DNA of 64,000 nucleotides. It comes from Pictodentalium vernedei. Lineage: Eukaryota; Mollusca; Scaphopoda; Dentaliida; Dentaliidae. Within the stretch, counting starts at the first letter, position 1; each line of letters opens with the position of its first letter. The position numbers were made by a program, and so were the translations under genes. Shown here piece by piece: positions 31,550 through 44,162 of this stretch. The stretch is taken from the NCBI GenBank assembly GCA_031216915.1, contig CM062295.1, forward strand, positions 176,900,927 through 176,964,926, given 5' to 3'. The notes beneath the pieces are model-generated. The model saw nothing but the letters and a program-made list of their open reading frames with translations. It ran no database searches and was not told where the DNA came from.

Positions 31550-34500
31550 ATGGAAAATTTAGATAAGTATACCGTATTCCGGTTAAACGAGATTTGTAAA
31601 AAATTTAAAATTCCAAATTTCCGAAATCATAGAGCCAAATCAAAAAAAATTAAAGCCATATGTGAGTATCATTCATGAGGCGATGGAAAGGAAATCAAAA
31701 GACCAAAAGTAAACAAACCTAAACAAACTCGAATTGTGAAAAATAACTTAATGGCAGTAACACCTGACAATAGAAAACGAAATGCAGTAGTAGTGCAGAA
31801 TGATTCATAACTTATATAGCATATAAGCGAGGAGTTACATAGTTTGCTCAATGAAAAGGGAAACGAAATACCAATAGCAATGACGTCAAAAAACATTCCG
31901 GTTGTGAAAAATAATAAGAAAAAGGTGGCAAAGAGAATCGAGATACTGACGTCAAAAAAAAACATTCTGGTTGCAAAAAATAAGAAGAAAAAGGTGGCAA
32001 AGGGAATCGAAATACCGATGTCAAAAAAAAACTTCCGGTTGCGAAAAATAAGAAGAAAAAGGTGGCAAAGGGAATCGAAATACTGACGTCAAAAAATGTT
32101 CCGGTTGTGGAAAATAAGAAGACAACCAAACGAAAAGCCATCGAAGAACTGCAGGTTTCAAAGAAAATAAATAAAAAAAACGAAAACGAGTGATGCGATC
32201 CAGAATAAGATAATCGAGATGAACAACATACATTGAACGAAATTCGACGAGCAATCGAAGAAGGGAAAGGAGAAGAATATGTATGATGAATCACTATGAA
32301 AGCATTCGAATCAACTCCCGTAGAATGGGAGAGTGCAATCAAAAGCATATTAAAAAACTTTTGACGTGGTTCCCTCATTCAAAAAAGTCGATCCAAAATC
32401 ATTCATGGAACGGGTAAAGAATAAAGCATTGGATTTGTTTCATGAATATATGGACATGGGGATAAAAATTGTAATGATACTCCATTGCACGATGAATGAA
32501 ATCGATTAGAACTCCGTAAGAGCATCCTAAGAGATGCATATTTCAGATCAGACGTCCAGACCGTATTTTGAGGTTCCAAATTATCGGATGTTTTCAAAAT
32601 AATGAAAGATAAGATGTTGACGTCTCTTGCAAATTATCAACAGGAAGGTAGTAATTGGACGTTCGAAGAGGTGTTGAATATCGAAATTCATGTGAACAAA
32701 AATGATCCATTGAAAGCGTCTTCCTACGTGGAATTACCATATGTCATAGCTAAAAGAAAAGCTGTGATCAACGTGAGAAATGAAGATGCTCGGTGTTTTA
32801 AATGGGCAGTCACCTCCACTTTATACCCTGTCAAAATCCACCCCAAGAGAGTTTCTCGTTATGAGGAGACTTGTAAAAATCTCGATTGAACCAGAGTGAC
32901 TTTTCCAATGCCGTTAAAAGACATCGAACATTTTGAAGCTAAAAATCCTACCAATGTGGTGAACGTCTTGGGATACGACGAAGAAAAAGGAACGATCTAT
33001 CCTCTCAGACAGACTTCGAATCTTGGAAGAGAAAAGACAATTATTTTATTATTAATTTCGAATGGTGACAATCGTCATTATTGTTGGGTTAAAAATCCGA
33101 GCCGGTTACTGTTGAGACAAAGTAGTAAACATAATGGTGATATATATTTATGTTGCAACTGCATGAACATGTTTCACAGCGAAAAATCGTTAGTGAAACA
33201 TCAGGAATATTGCAACAAAAGGCAAGGCGTCGTCGTCGAAATACCTAAACCTAACACCTTTGTGAACTTTTACAATCACAGTAGAAGGTTAAAAGTGCCA
33301 TTTGTCGTGTACGCTGATTTCGAATGCTTCACCGGGAAAATGAGTTCCTGCCAACCCAACAATCTTCGAAGTTAAACCGAAAGATATCAAAAACACGTAC
33401 CTTCAGGCTATTGTATTTACGTGAAATGCGCTTTCAATTCACAATACTATATGGGGCCCTTCACCTACATGAAACGGTCCGAAGATGACAACATGGCTCG
33501 AAGATTCGTGGAAGAGTTAGAATCGAAAATTCAAATTTTATACGATAAATGCAAAACTCCCCCGAAAATGATCATCACGTGAGAGCAACAGGACGAAAAT
33601 AACAGAGCCACCAAATGTCACATATGTAGATAATCGTTCAATGAGAATTCACAGGAAAAGAAGAAAGTCAGAGACCACGATCTTTACACAGGTCTGTATC
33701 AATGTCCGGCCCACAGTAAGTGTAATTTAAGATATCGAGATGCCACTTTCTATCCGGTGATATTTCACAATCTCTCGGGTTACGACAGTCATCTGTTCGT
33801 GAAAAACCTCAGTACCTCCCATGAAGAATTAGACTGCATTGTGAATAGCGAAGAAAGATATATTTCCTTCATGAAATGGAAGGTCATGGAGAAGAAAAAA
33901 GTAATCGATGAAGAGATGTCAAAAGAAGAAACAAAATCTATTCATAGAGCTATACGTTTCATCGACAGTTTTAAATTCATGTCGACCGGTCTGGAAAAAT
34001 TAGTCGATAACATGAGCGAGGATAAATTTAAAATCACGAGCGACCACTTCGGAGAATGAGTAGATGTCATGTTGAGGAAAGGAGTCTATTCTTATGATTA
34101 TATGAATGATCTAAAGAGATTCGACAACACTACGCTACCTTCGAAAGTAGATTTTTATTCAAAATTATACGAATCTAACATTTCCGAAGAGAATTACGAA
34201 CACGCCGAAAACATGTGGAAATCGTTTGATATGAAAACCATGAGATATTTTCACTCTATCTGAAGACCAACGTTCTACTCCTGGCAGATGTGTTCGAAAA
34301 TGTTTGAGACGTCTGTCGGCAAAATTACGATCTGGATCTGGCTTGGTATTATACTGCACTCGACCTGGCATGGGACGCTCTGTTGAAGACCACCAAAGTC
34401 CAATTGGAATTATTATCCAATGTAGACATGTTGCTCATGTTCGAAAAGGCTGCAAGAGGTGGTGTCTTGATGATCTCCCACAGATATTCTAAAGTCAACA

Positions 34501-35867
34501 ATCCCTACATGAGAGAAGGTTTCGATTCGGAATGATTGAATAAATACATACAGTATTGGGATGCTAATAATCTGTACAGTTGGGCCATGAGTCATCCTTT
34601 ACCGACTGGAAATTTCAAATGGGTGACGGAACAAGAAGAGATGCAAAAATGGAGAGACTATCCTTGTATTTTAGAAGTCGATTTGAACTATCCGGAAGAG
34701 TTACACAACCTGCACAACGATTATCCACTGGCTCCTGACCGAATGGAACCAGTCGAAGGAAACGACGAAAAACTTGTTCCCAATTTAAATCACAAACATA
34801 AATACATCGTCTATAGCGAGAATTTGAAACAATACATCAATCATGGGATGAATTTACTCGACATACATCATGTCATTCGATTCAACGAAGAGCCTTGGAG
34901 GAAAAAATACATCAATCTCAACATGAATCTCAGAATGCGAGCCGAGAACGATTTCAAAAAAGATTTCTTTAAACTCATGAACAACTGCGTGTATGGTAAA
35001 TCAATGGGAAACATTAGGAAGAGAACCGACATTCGACTTGTCACGTCTGAGAAAAAGGCTAAAACATTAGTGGCGAAACCCAGTTACAGACATCAAACCA
35101 TATTCGACGAAAATCTAGTGGCCGTTCACATGTAAAAGACACACCTGAAGTTCGACAAACCCAATTATCTCGGACCGATCATCTTAAATATCAGCAAGCA
35201 ATTGATGTATGAGTTTCACTACAATTACATCAAATGGAAATTCAGTGAGAAAGCTAAACTACTGTTCACCGACACGAATAGTTTGGTTTACGAGATAGAG
35301 ATGAAAGACGTCTACCAGGATATATCTCCAGACGTGACCACGTGGTTCGACACAAGCAATTATCCCATCAATCACCCGTCTAACATTCAATCGAATGACA
35401 ACAAGAAGGTGTTGGGTAAATTTAAGGACGAGAGCGGTGGTAAACAAATCACCGAATTCGTGGGTTTGAGACCCAAACTGTATGCTTATCTCCTAGAAGG
35501 TGAAGAGATCAAGAAATGCAAAGGGGTTCAAGCGTGTGTGGTGAAGAAAAACATCTCTTTTCAAGAGCATAAACAGTGTCTGTTCGGAAATAAGCCGGTG
35601 TACAAGACTTTGAAATCGATTTGAATCAACAATCACGACTTGTATACCGAAATAATCAACAAGATTTTGCTGACGGCCGACGATGATAAGAGAATCGTGT
35701 TAAATGGTAAAATAAGCACTTTGGCGCTCGGACATTGCATTTTGGATATGATTAAAGACGAGAGGATTCCAGAAAATCAAGAGGAATTAGACGGATGCAA
35801 GACTATGGAAATCGATAGAGACATCAACAAATTTAGTTTAAACAAGAGTATAAAGTTAAAAAAATAA
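31550..35867 (+). pseudogene. Protein-primed DNA polymerase B (element 1)
   Basis: Counterpart of 49554-53681. Recognisable: SAP-like N-terminus (31580-31670), CFKWAVTSTLYP region, exonuclease DFE (YADFECF, near 33320), NLSGYDSHLF (33768), polymerase motif A region (WDANNLYSWAM, 34558), motif B region (KLMNNCVYG, about 34970) and motif C TDTNS (35271-35282; Asn codon at 35277). Many stops and frameshifts: TGA 32887, TAA 33373, TGA 33580, TAA near 33650, TGA 34057, a small deletion near 34255, TAA near 35133 and TGA 35622. Non-functional. Confidence 0.9.
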
Positions 35868-35986
35868 ATAAATATATAAAATTACACTATTTAATGAATT
35901 ATAATAAAATAAAATAAATAAAAAAAATATATATATATTTATGAATAAGAAAATACGGATATCTGTAGAAGGTGTCGCCGTACCTA

Positions 35987-36361
35987 ATGAACATTGATCT
36001 GTTGAATGCGGTGAAAGCCTTGAAAATCAAAGATTTTTGAGGCGTGTTTTGCAGAGATGCCTTGCCAAAGAGAAGACCTCGACAATCGGAATGCGGAATT
36101 TTAAATCTGGATGATTTATTGGGTGAAGGTACTCACTGGGTGGCGTGGTGCAAGAATGGGAAGAAGAATTATTATTTCGACAGCTACAGAATATTACCAC
36201 TGAAAGAAATAAAGAACTATTTTGACGAATCAGTAGTTCGTTACAATATGGAATGAGTGCAATCGCCGTATCAAGTGTTTTGCGGTCACCTGTGTCTCTA
36301 TGTTCTCAAAAGATGGTCGGAAGGAGATCGGTTTCAAGACATTCTCAACGATTTACATTAG
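35987..36361 (+). pseudogene. Adenain-type cysteine protease (element 1)
   Basis: Begins MNIDLLNAV. Contains GEGTHWVAW (catalytic His), YYFDSY (acidic residue) and FCGHLCLYVLKRW (catalytic Cys), as in adenovirus-type maturation proteases. TGA codons at about 36038 and 36254 interrupt it. An upstream peptide MNKKIRISVEGV (35941) is in another frame. Confidence 0.85.
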
Positions 36362-36508
36362 AGAATTCTTTTTTTTATAGTATATAATAAAGGTAAAAAA
36401 ATTATTTAAAAAAAACTTAATTAAATAGAACAAAAAATAAAATAAGTGAGAAATAATTCATTCTTAAAAACTGTGTTGAAATATATTTTTTTTATAAAAA
36501 AACAAAAC

Positions 36509-37794
36509 ATGCCAGTTGATAAATTTGGTAGGAGTGACGACGAAAGTCGCCCCAGAAAGAAGAGAAAAATGGTCAAAGTCGGTGATGGTTATGATGTCAC
36601 CAACTTGGATGAATGTTACATTCGGAGATACAAACCTTGAGAGGAACCTTTGAACATGAACGATAACAAGCTCTACAATCTTCCCGAGCCGGTAGATCTC
36701 GCAGATGCGACAACTAAAAAATACATTGACAGGGGAATGCAGATTTCGACCAAATCATGAGAGATAATTACGTGAATAGAGCCATGACCGATGATCTCAA
36801 TCTGAAATCCAAACATTTGGAAACACGATTCAGTGAACACGTGAGAGGTAGATATGTTCAGAAAATGATGCAATCAGAATTGAATGCCAATTCTAATAAG
36901 ATAACGAACGTGGCTACTTCCACGAATCCCAAGGATGTAGCGACCAGACACTACGTAGACCTGGAACAAAGAAAGTCTGCCAAACGAGAAATGAAATTAG
37001 ATCTGAATGCAGGATTCAACAAGATATTGAATCTTTCAAAGATCGGCGATGCGGACGAGGACTTCAACACGGTCAACAAAGGCTATGTGGATTCTGCTGT
37101 GACGTGATCTCAAGAATACATAGAATCGCAAGTGGATGATCTCTACCTGAACAAACAATCCGGTGGAACCATGAGCGGTGGCATCAACATGAACGGTCAG
37201 AATTTATTTGGTCTCGATCACAATCTCCAATTCAATTCCCGTGCGGTCAGTAGACAGTAAGTAGGCGGCAACTCGGTCTGGAGAAAGGGCGACATCATGG
37301 AAGGTAAACTGGACATGGGTGGACATCCGCTCACGAATCTGGTGGATCCAGTCCACATGTCGGACGCCTGCACCCTGACTTTGGTAGTGGAAAAAATCAA
37401 ATTCACCAGGCAATTGATCACTGTGTGGGCCGAGGAGAGCGGGATGTTAGAAGAGGAAAAAGCTGAATGGTCTTTCAGAAACGGAGGTAGCAGATCGCTA
37501 CACGGTCAGATAGGATATCCCATGCCATTAGGAGGCGAAATTATTCGAATGTCTCTGACTTCCATGGATTTGAATAACAGAGCGGTCATCAATCTCATGG
37601 TGAACGGAGTACAGAGTGATAAGAGATACAGCATCGAAAAGACCGAGAATCAACACTCGAATGTCAGTACGTTCGGTACGCCTCTCAAAGTGAGCCAGAG
37701 ACAGGATTAATTTCAAGAGAAAACCAATAATCCCAAAGCCACGACTTCCGTGGTGGCCCTGTTGATCGAACTAGATCCTCTGAACAAACAATGA
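36509..37794 (+). pseudogene. Fibre-like repeat protein (element 1)
   Basis: Starts MPVDKFGRSDDE at 36509 and ends before TGA at 37792. Repeats of the type NL.EP.D..DA.TK.Y.D indicate a trimeric fibre shaft; the C-terminal part (ITVWAEESG..., GYPMPLGGEI, LNNRAVINLMVNG) probably forms the head. TGA at about 36639, an internal deletion or frameshift near 36737, TGA at 37105 and TAA near 37258 disrupt it. Confidence 0.8.
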
Positions 37795-37915
37795 ATGTGT
37801 GGAAATAATTAATTAAAAAAATAATAAGTAATTATTAAAAAACAAAAAAGAACAAAAACAAAAAAAACAAAAAAAAATAAAAAAAAGTAATGAGATTTAG
37901 AAAGATGTTCAATCT
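37795..37915. terminator. Decayed convergent-junction hairpin (element 1)
   Basis: GTAATGAGATTTAGAAAGAT at 37887 after an A-rich run looks like a mutated version of the AATGAGATC/GATCTCATT hairpin found at 47421-47467 and 55886-55930 in element 2. It again lies between converging genes. Confidence 0.4.
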
Positions 37916-38551
37916 CTAAGAAAAACGCGATCTCACGACAAAAAACACTTCATCGTTCCCTTTATTTCTTTTTGGCAACTCGAACACGTCTTCTTTTCTC
38001 TCTTCACAACACAATAAATGTCTACAAGGTACAAATAGAATGATCGTGTCTCTCACTTCGCCAGATATGCACATTCTATTCCTCTTGCATTCTCGATCTT
38101 CCTCTCGATTTAAAGTCGTTGCGTTCATCAATAATCGAATCAAATCTTCGCCATTAGAAAACTTGCTTAATTGTTTATTCGCCCTCTTCAAAGTTTCGTT
38201 CACGCGATCTTCAGTGTATCCCATTTCCAAAACGGTTTTTAACAACCGCATGTTCTTTAGTATTTTTTGTTTGTTATCTCCTCTTGTGCTACTTAAGTTG
38301 AGTTTTTCGATCAGTCACATGTATCTGCAGTCCTCGAACCACTTACCATGTTCCGTGAACGGATCATCTCCGAAGTCCCGAATCATGAGATTTCTGTTGC
38401 AATAGAAACACTTGACTCTATCGCTCTTACCGAGATAAAATAATCTGGCCATGGCCAGGTCGTCTGGGTTTTGAAATAGGTGTGAGGGCCACTGTTTAAA
38501 TGTTTGCAACCTCTTACTTTCCGAAGAATATTCTGGTTGTTCTGAAAACAT
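37916..38551 (-). pseudogene. IAP-like protein: BIR, UBA-like, RING remnant (element 1, minus strand)
   Basis: Reads from 38551 down. The BIR domain has KRLQTFKQWPSHLFQNPDDL, VKCFYC and EHGKWFEDC, giving the C-x2-C...H-x6-C zinc ligands. After a TGA at 38315 the frame continues with a UBA-like stretch (VLEMGYTEDRVNETL) and a decayed RING (FVPCRHLLCC). IAPs bind caspases and act as E3 ubiquitin ligases. Its place, between fibre and capsid genes on the minus strand, differs from element 2. Confidence 0.8.
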
Positions 38552-38684
38552 GATTTTCTTTCTTCTTTTTTTTTGTAGTCCTTTTTTCGTGAGAAAGTCT
38601 TGATTTATTTTTTAAATGAAATGATATTAAGTTCGGTTTTTATATATAAATTGAAAAAAAAAGAATTGAAAGTATAAATCTTAA

Positions 38685-38879
38685 TTAAATATCGCATTTA
38701 AATTTGGTCTTATCCTCTATCAAGATTTTACTTTCAATTTCACGTCTCATATAGTCAGTCAATATCAAAGGTTCTGTTCCGACTAAAGTGTCTAGAATTA
38801 TTGCTACTGAATCTTGCAAAATATTTTTAATCAAACCATGTCTGTTTCTTCTCAAGTACTCTCTTTCTTTATCATTCAT
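38685..38879 (-). CDS. Possible CARD-only protein, 64 aa (element 1 only)
   Basis: An intact small ORF begins MNDKEREYLRRNRHGLIK. Spaced features recall the death-fold CARD: R-N-R near the start, LIKNIL, IILDTL, an LILTDYMRREIE segment, and a DK pair near the end. It is shorter than a usual CARD (about 85-90 residues), so the last helix may be missing. It lies directly upstream of the IAP gene on the same strand, which fits a role in modulating apoptosis or inflammasome-type signalling. Inferred from pattern only; it could be an unrelated helical protein. Confidence 0.45.
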   Translation of the reverse strand: MNDKEREYLRRNRHGLIKNILQDSVAIILDTLVGTEPLILTDYMRREIESKILIEDKTKFKCDI

Positions 38880-38947
38880 TTTTGTAATTTTTTTTTTTTT
38901 TTAATTATTACTTTTTTGGATTTATTTATTTATTTTTTTTTTAATAA

Positions 38948-40194
38948 TTACTTATTTTGTTTTAATCGAACGATTGACATCTTAGTTCCATCCACTTCAA
39001 ATTGTAATTCTCTATCTGACAGGACCAGGGCAAAGGCCTCGTTTTTTTCTCGGCACGTTCCTATCAAATTTTATCTTGATCTGAATATCTAAGACGATAC
39101 TCTTGAGCCGTTTGCTCTGTTTACTGATGTTGAATACGAACATGGGATACATCGCCTTGTATTCAGCGGGAGATATATTAGGGTTGCTCATCAATTCATC
39201 CAGAACGTGATAGTTCTTTCTAATATCAGACTGTATCGCCATACAGTCTGTAGAAATCGTTCTTGTTGAACAATGCGTTGTAATAGATTGTGGGATATCT
39301 CGTAGCGTTCAGAAACACTTGCATGTTTCTCAAATTACAGTGATCAAACAGCGACGGATTTTCTTCTTGCAACCCGTCCCTGTCGGTCTGAAATGCAACC
39401 ACAATGAAACACAGTCTCTCAGAAGCGGATTTCATGGTCAATCTCCAATCGAAGTGATTCGTGGAAGACAGAATACTAGCCTTGTCGCACTGTCTCATTC
39501 TAAATCCCACGGGTAATTTACTCTTGGATTCTATGATCTTGTAGAGACACACTTTTCCACGACCGAAGGCAGCACGTGCGGAACGAACCACAATATCTCG
39601 TGTAGAGTTAACTTAGCTGCATCGGTCGCAGAGAGTCTCATTATCGTGTCGTCGTTTCCCTTTCAAATCAACGTCAGACTGTCTTTGAATCCATACATAA
39701 TCTTGTTGTAATCGTCTGTGAATCTGAGGATATGTTTCAAAGGTATCCTGAACGAAAACGCTCCTTTGGGTCTGGACGTCTTGACGACGTAGTCGAATAT
39801 CGTGGTGGTGGGGTCAATACCCGCAATGGTGTCTTTCACCCACATCATCTGGATACGCCAAGAGTCTGAACATCGTGGTGGCCTGACCAGGATGAAACAT
39901 GGATTCTATCTCTTGTCCTGATAGCAAGTATTTTATATTACTGAATAGATGCATGATACCATTATTGGCTAGAGTGACCGTGTCGTCATTGGCATATTCG
40001 CTCCCATCTTCCTTGGTGAGATGTCCCTGCACCACTATGTAACTCTCGCTAGGATGAACGAATAGATCTTGGGTTTCGACGTTGATTCTTATCTCTCCTG
40101 CATTGTTCAAACTCGTTCCGGTTATTGGCTCATATTCGAAAACCTCATATTTCTGAATACTTTCATGTCTTGGTATACCTAGTATATTTGTCAT
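38948..40194 (-). pseudogene. Major capsid protein, double jelly-roll (element 1)
   Basis: Start MTNILGIPRHESIQ at 40194. Contains GEIRINVETQDLFVHPSESY, GIMHLFSNIKYLLSGQEIE and FHPGQATTMFRLLAYPDD, typical of Polinton/adintovirus hexon-like proteins. A short deletion and frameshift near 39850, a further frameshift near 39660-39600 and another near 39240 break it. The C-terminus runs to TAA at 38948. Confidence 0.85.
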
Positions 40195-40362
40195 TTCTGA
40201 GGGTTTTTTTTGTTTTGTTTTTTTTGTTTATTAATTCGTTTGCTTTTTCTAAAAATAGTTTTAATTTATTTTATTATTTCTTTTTCCCTTTATATATATA
40301 TATGTGTGTGTGTGTAAACAAGAAAATGTTAAAGAGAGTAAATATATATATTTTTTTTTTTA

Positions 40363-41200
40363 TTAAAACTTTGTCTTCTTCAATTGTTGTTTGTAAAACT
40401 TTCTGATGATCTCTTCGCCATCCAAAGCTTCGATTTCGTAAGTCACTGGATCAGTGTGAAATATTCTGATTATCCCAAAGATTTCCATGGTTCATCGAGG
40501 AGTGTAACCCTTTTCAAAGTGCTTCTTATAAGCGTAGCTTCTCACTCGATCGCCGACAGCAAATTTCGGTGGTCTAGACTCCTTCTTGATCTTAGATCTT
40601 TCAGGATATAGATTTGCGTAGACCCATTTTTCGTTTCGAGGATCACTAGCTTCTGCGGGAGTCATCTTGATCGCGTGTTGTTGTAATCTTCGACCAGACC
40701 ATTCAGAGCGTATATATATTTATTGGTCGAATTCGCCGTGAAGTACCTATGCATCTTTTCTTTCATCGTTTGATTCCAATGTTCCACAACACTGGCTTTC
40801 TCTTCATTTTCGATCGAATAGAGGTCGACCAATGGACGAACGTCCTTGTTGTACAATTCCTTCCTCTTGTCCACCCACAATTTATTTGGTTTTTGAGAAG
40901 ACGAGACGAACACGCTCTTCAGAGCCTCGGCGACGCAAGGTCCCGATTTATTCTTCAAGGCTCTGATCCAACCATATTTGGAAAACATGTCGATGACTGT
41001 CAATAGATATTTGACGCCCTCGTTCCACCTCGAAAACGATCTCATGTCGACCAAGTTGGCGGACCAAATATTACCCAAACCCTTTACGAACACCCTTCTC
41101 TTTCGAAATCTATGTATGATGGGCTTGTGTAGTTCCTCGGCTAATTCGCTCATCAATAATCGCTTCTTCTTCTTTTCCGACCTACTTTTTTTTTTTTTGA
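40363..41200 (-). pseudogene. Retroviral-type (DDE) integrase (element 1)
   Basis: From SELAEELHKP (41150) through WSANLVDMRSFSRWNEG (the first catalytic Asp position reads Asn in this copy), KLWVDKRKELYNKD and ASVVEHWNQT, to an SH3-like C-terminus ending before TAA at 40363. The frame is open from 41156 to 40662, then broken. Loss of the first acidic residue would inactivate it even without the frameshifts. Confidence 0.85.
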
Positions 41201-41681
41201 ATGCCCCATCCGAATCGATGCTTCATACCAATCACTTTGCCGACCAGCGAACGTTCGAGCTTCTCTCTCCTAGTCGGATTCGATATGTCTCTCAATTTCA
41301 CTAACATGTTTTTATCGCAGACATCGTTACGAGTCTTGGTGTTGGGATATTTAGCATAGCACAAATCGTGATCATATGCAGTCACGTCCACCCTATTCAC
41401 GGGTTTGCTCCAAGATTTAGGAGTCAGATCAGCATTAAGTCTCTTGTTCAATTTCGTCCTGGGTCCCGTGAAACTGTGACCCGGCAGATGCATTTCAAAA
41501 GGTAGATTATTGATCATTTTATTTGTGACACCTTCGCCTCTCGTTTTTTTTCTTTGACGAATCGAGTCTTGATCGAACCACACCCCTTGCAAATTCCATG
41601 AAGCATCTGTCTGTCATTTTTAGTTCGTACTTCTCAGGAATTACCCATGTCGGTAACTCTCTTACACTTTACGCAATACAT
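41182..41681 (-). pseudogene. Zinc-ribbon / PLA2-like protein (element 1)
   Basis: Starts MYCVKCKRVT at 41681 with both CxxC pairs kept (CVKC, CKGC). After a TGA near 41626 (CGA in element 2) and a frameshift, the PLA2-like part has FTGPRTKLNKRL (GPG changed to GPR) and YDHDLCYAKY. Ends at an A13 run shared with the start of the integrase reading frame. Confidence 0.8.
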
Positions 41682-41812
41682 TTTTGAGGGTTTTTTTAGG
41701 GTTATAAAATAATTTCATATTTTTTTTTTTTTAAATTTTAACTTTATGTATATAAATTTTAATATTTTTTTTTCTTTTAAAAAAAAATTCTATTCTTATT
41801 ATATATATTATT
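41682..41812. other. AT-rich spacer (element 1)
   Basis: Homopolymer-rich intergenic sequence with ATATATAT tracts. No gene. Confidence 0.5.
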
Positions 41813-42481
41813 TCAATCGTTGCTCTTGAGTTCTATCAACTTACCGAATTCCTCCCTAGCCTCTTTCCTTCCCCTTTCCATGAGAGAATCCTTCATTTCT
41901 TTCTTGATGATCTGACGAGTTTTAATTCTCACAACGTCTTTCATGGCATCGTATTTTTATTTCTCGCCCAATATCATGAAGTATTCTCCATCCGATATAC
42001 TAGCATCTCTCAATGCCATCGAGATCATTTTGGATATCATGTCGATCTTGGAGTTGGCCAAGACATGAATCTTTTCATGTTTTCTAGCCTTCAGATATAA
42101 TTTCTTACCCCAAAAGTTTCCGATCATGCTAAACAATCTGGCAGCAAGAGCAACTCCTTCTATGGTCAACACGATCAGAATGGTGACTGCAGTCGCCGTG
42201 GTTGACAACAATCCGATGATGGCCATGTGTAAACCCATGGAAATCGTGATGAGTGTCGTGTCGACCGCATTCACGAATTTCGCGAGGCGCGAATACTTCT
42301 TCTTCAGAGAACGACGAGAGTCTCTCTCTCAAGTCAGATACATTTGGATTCTACCAATTTGATCAATGCGATACCTCTCTCCTCTTTCTTTTTCTAGTAA
42401 CGGTGCCGTTGGCAAAACACCGTTTGGCTTCTCATCCTCATCGTCATTTAACGATGGATACAATTTATTTCTGGTTTTCAT
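41813..42481 (-). pseudogene. Two-TM conserved protein (element 1)
   Basis: Starts MKTRNKLYPSLNDDEDEKPN at 42481 and ends before TGA at 41813. The middle frame 42274-41957 has the hydrophobic stretch and KLYLKARKHEKIHVLANSKID. Frameshifts occur near 42290-42340 and a stop near 41955. Counterpart of 59507-60169. Confidence 0.8.
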
Positions 42482-42578
42482 TTTGTGTGGGTTTTTTCTT
42501 TCTAATTTTTATCTATTATTTACGTATGTATTTATTTTTATTTTTTATTCTCTCCCTTATTTATATCAACAAGAAAAC

Positions 42579-42948
42579 TTAGTCGTGTTTTATGCCCCCT
42601 CCAGCAATAATTTCAAGATGCATCCCTTGTCAGACTTCTATGCGCCAATTTCATTTCTTCCGAACCGGTGGGCTTGTCTCGCCTGCTACAGAAGATGAAT
42701 CTCCTCCAAAACTTGATCACGTCATTGATTCGAATGTATTCGAACGCTGGTTCGAACTACTTGACGACGACATCTTCCCTTTCCATCAACAGACACGAAT
42801 GATCCTCGTGATCGAAGTCTAGATGATCCCGACACCCGATGCATCGTTCGAACAGGACACGACCTAGTTGTTCGTTCACGCAGAATGTGTAGGCTCTCAT
42901 CAATGCCTTTCGAAGAAATGGCGCTCTCACAATCTTGGAATCACTCAT
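42579..42948 (-). pseudogene. Small Cys/His protein (element 1)
   Basis: Starts MSDSKIVRAPFLRKALMRAY at 42948. Conserved CVNEQLG, CIGCRDHLDFDHEDHSC. A TAG at 42757 follows EDVVVK, then the frame continues into EPAFEY. Counterpart of 60263-60637. Confidence 0.75.
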
Positions 42949-43080
42949 GATTACGTATCTTTTATTGTTATTAACTATTCGATTTGATAGTTTATTTTAT
43001 TTATTTTAAATAACTATTTATTTATAGGATTTTTTTTCTCCTATATTATATCACTTTTATTTCCTCTCGCGAAATTCGTG

Positions 43081-43567
43081 ATTTTGTTACAATTCATCTC
43101 GGCTCCTTCCGTATATGAGCCAATTTCTCGCAACAAATGCCCACGACGCGTCGCGATTTTTTTATTTATTTTTTTGTTCCTGTCCTAGAACTCTTCACCG
43201 TCCGTCAACGACTGATCGCACCGTCTAGAATGCGATGACGAACGTCGAGAATTTCATCAATTCTAGTTTTTTCAGCATCTTAATTTTTATATTTTTCTGT
43301 CTAGAAATCGCCACGCATTCGTCAACGACTGATCGCACCATCTAGGATGCGACGATGAACGTCGGTAGAATTTGAAGGGTTGATTTCTTCCGTGCATACT
43401 GTCCTTGAACTCTCCACCGTTCGTCAACGACTGATCGCACACATCTAGAATGCGATGATGAACGATGGAGAATTCTAGGACAGATTAATTAAAAAAAATT
43501 GTTTGTATAATTCTCGAAATTTTGCAAAATTTAACACTGAACTCTATGGGTACACGATGTACACGTA
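43081..43567. repeat. Element 1 right terminal inverted repeat (main part)
   Basis: Reverse complement of 27260-27746 with scattered transitions. The rest of this repeat was displaced to 61341-61386 when element 2 inserted. Confidence 0.9.
43562..43567. repeat. Target-site duplication of element 2, left copy (CACGTA)
   Basis: Identical to 61335-61340. Immediately precedes AGTAGG of element 2. Confidence 0.9.
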
Positions 43568-44162
43568 AGTAGGTAATAATTGAAAGTTTAACAACCACTT
43601 TGTACATGTACGTGTACAACATACGTACACGATGCGTTCACCAACGTGGAATTCAGTGTTAAATCGCACGCTTGTTCACAAAAATGTACAGTGGTCTTGA
43701 ATCCCCCATGTTTTTTTGTGACTCCTAGATCGCACTTTTAACGTTCAAATACTCGTGGTGAACACGCGTTTTTAAAAAAAGGGTGAAATTGTACATCTTC
43801 ACTTTTATCTTTTACTTTAAAAATTTTTGTCGACATTCCCATCGCGGATCAGACCGTCGATCCATCATTGGTGAACGCGAGCAAAAAATTCTAGGCTATC
43901 GTCAAAAAACGGTCTGCGGATTCTAAACCAGTGGTCCAGAACTCTCAATTGTTTTGAGGCGGTGGGTTTTTCCCATTTATGACGTCATTAGGGGAATTCC
44001 CATAGTGGGGAATTCCCAAACTCAGCTAATCGACTGATCGGATCGCTCGATTCTCCGGCAATCGACCGATCGGATCGCTCGATTCTCGTAAACTCGATCA
44101 TATGGAGTTATTTCCCCTCGTCGTGGGGTGGGGGAATATCCTAGGAAATAAATAAAAGTGAT
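43568..44162. repeat. Element 2 left terminal inverted repeat
   Basis: Mirrored by 60731-61334 with a modest number of transitions and small indels. Contains two direct copies of the motif AATCGACNGATCGGATCGCT (about 44027 and 44060) and the short palindrome GGAATTCCCATAGTGGGGAA. Confidence 0.9.
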
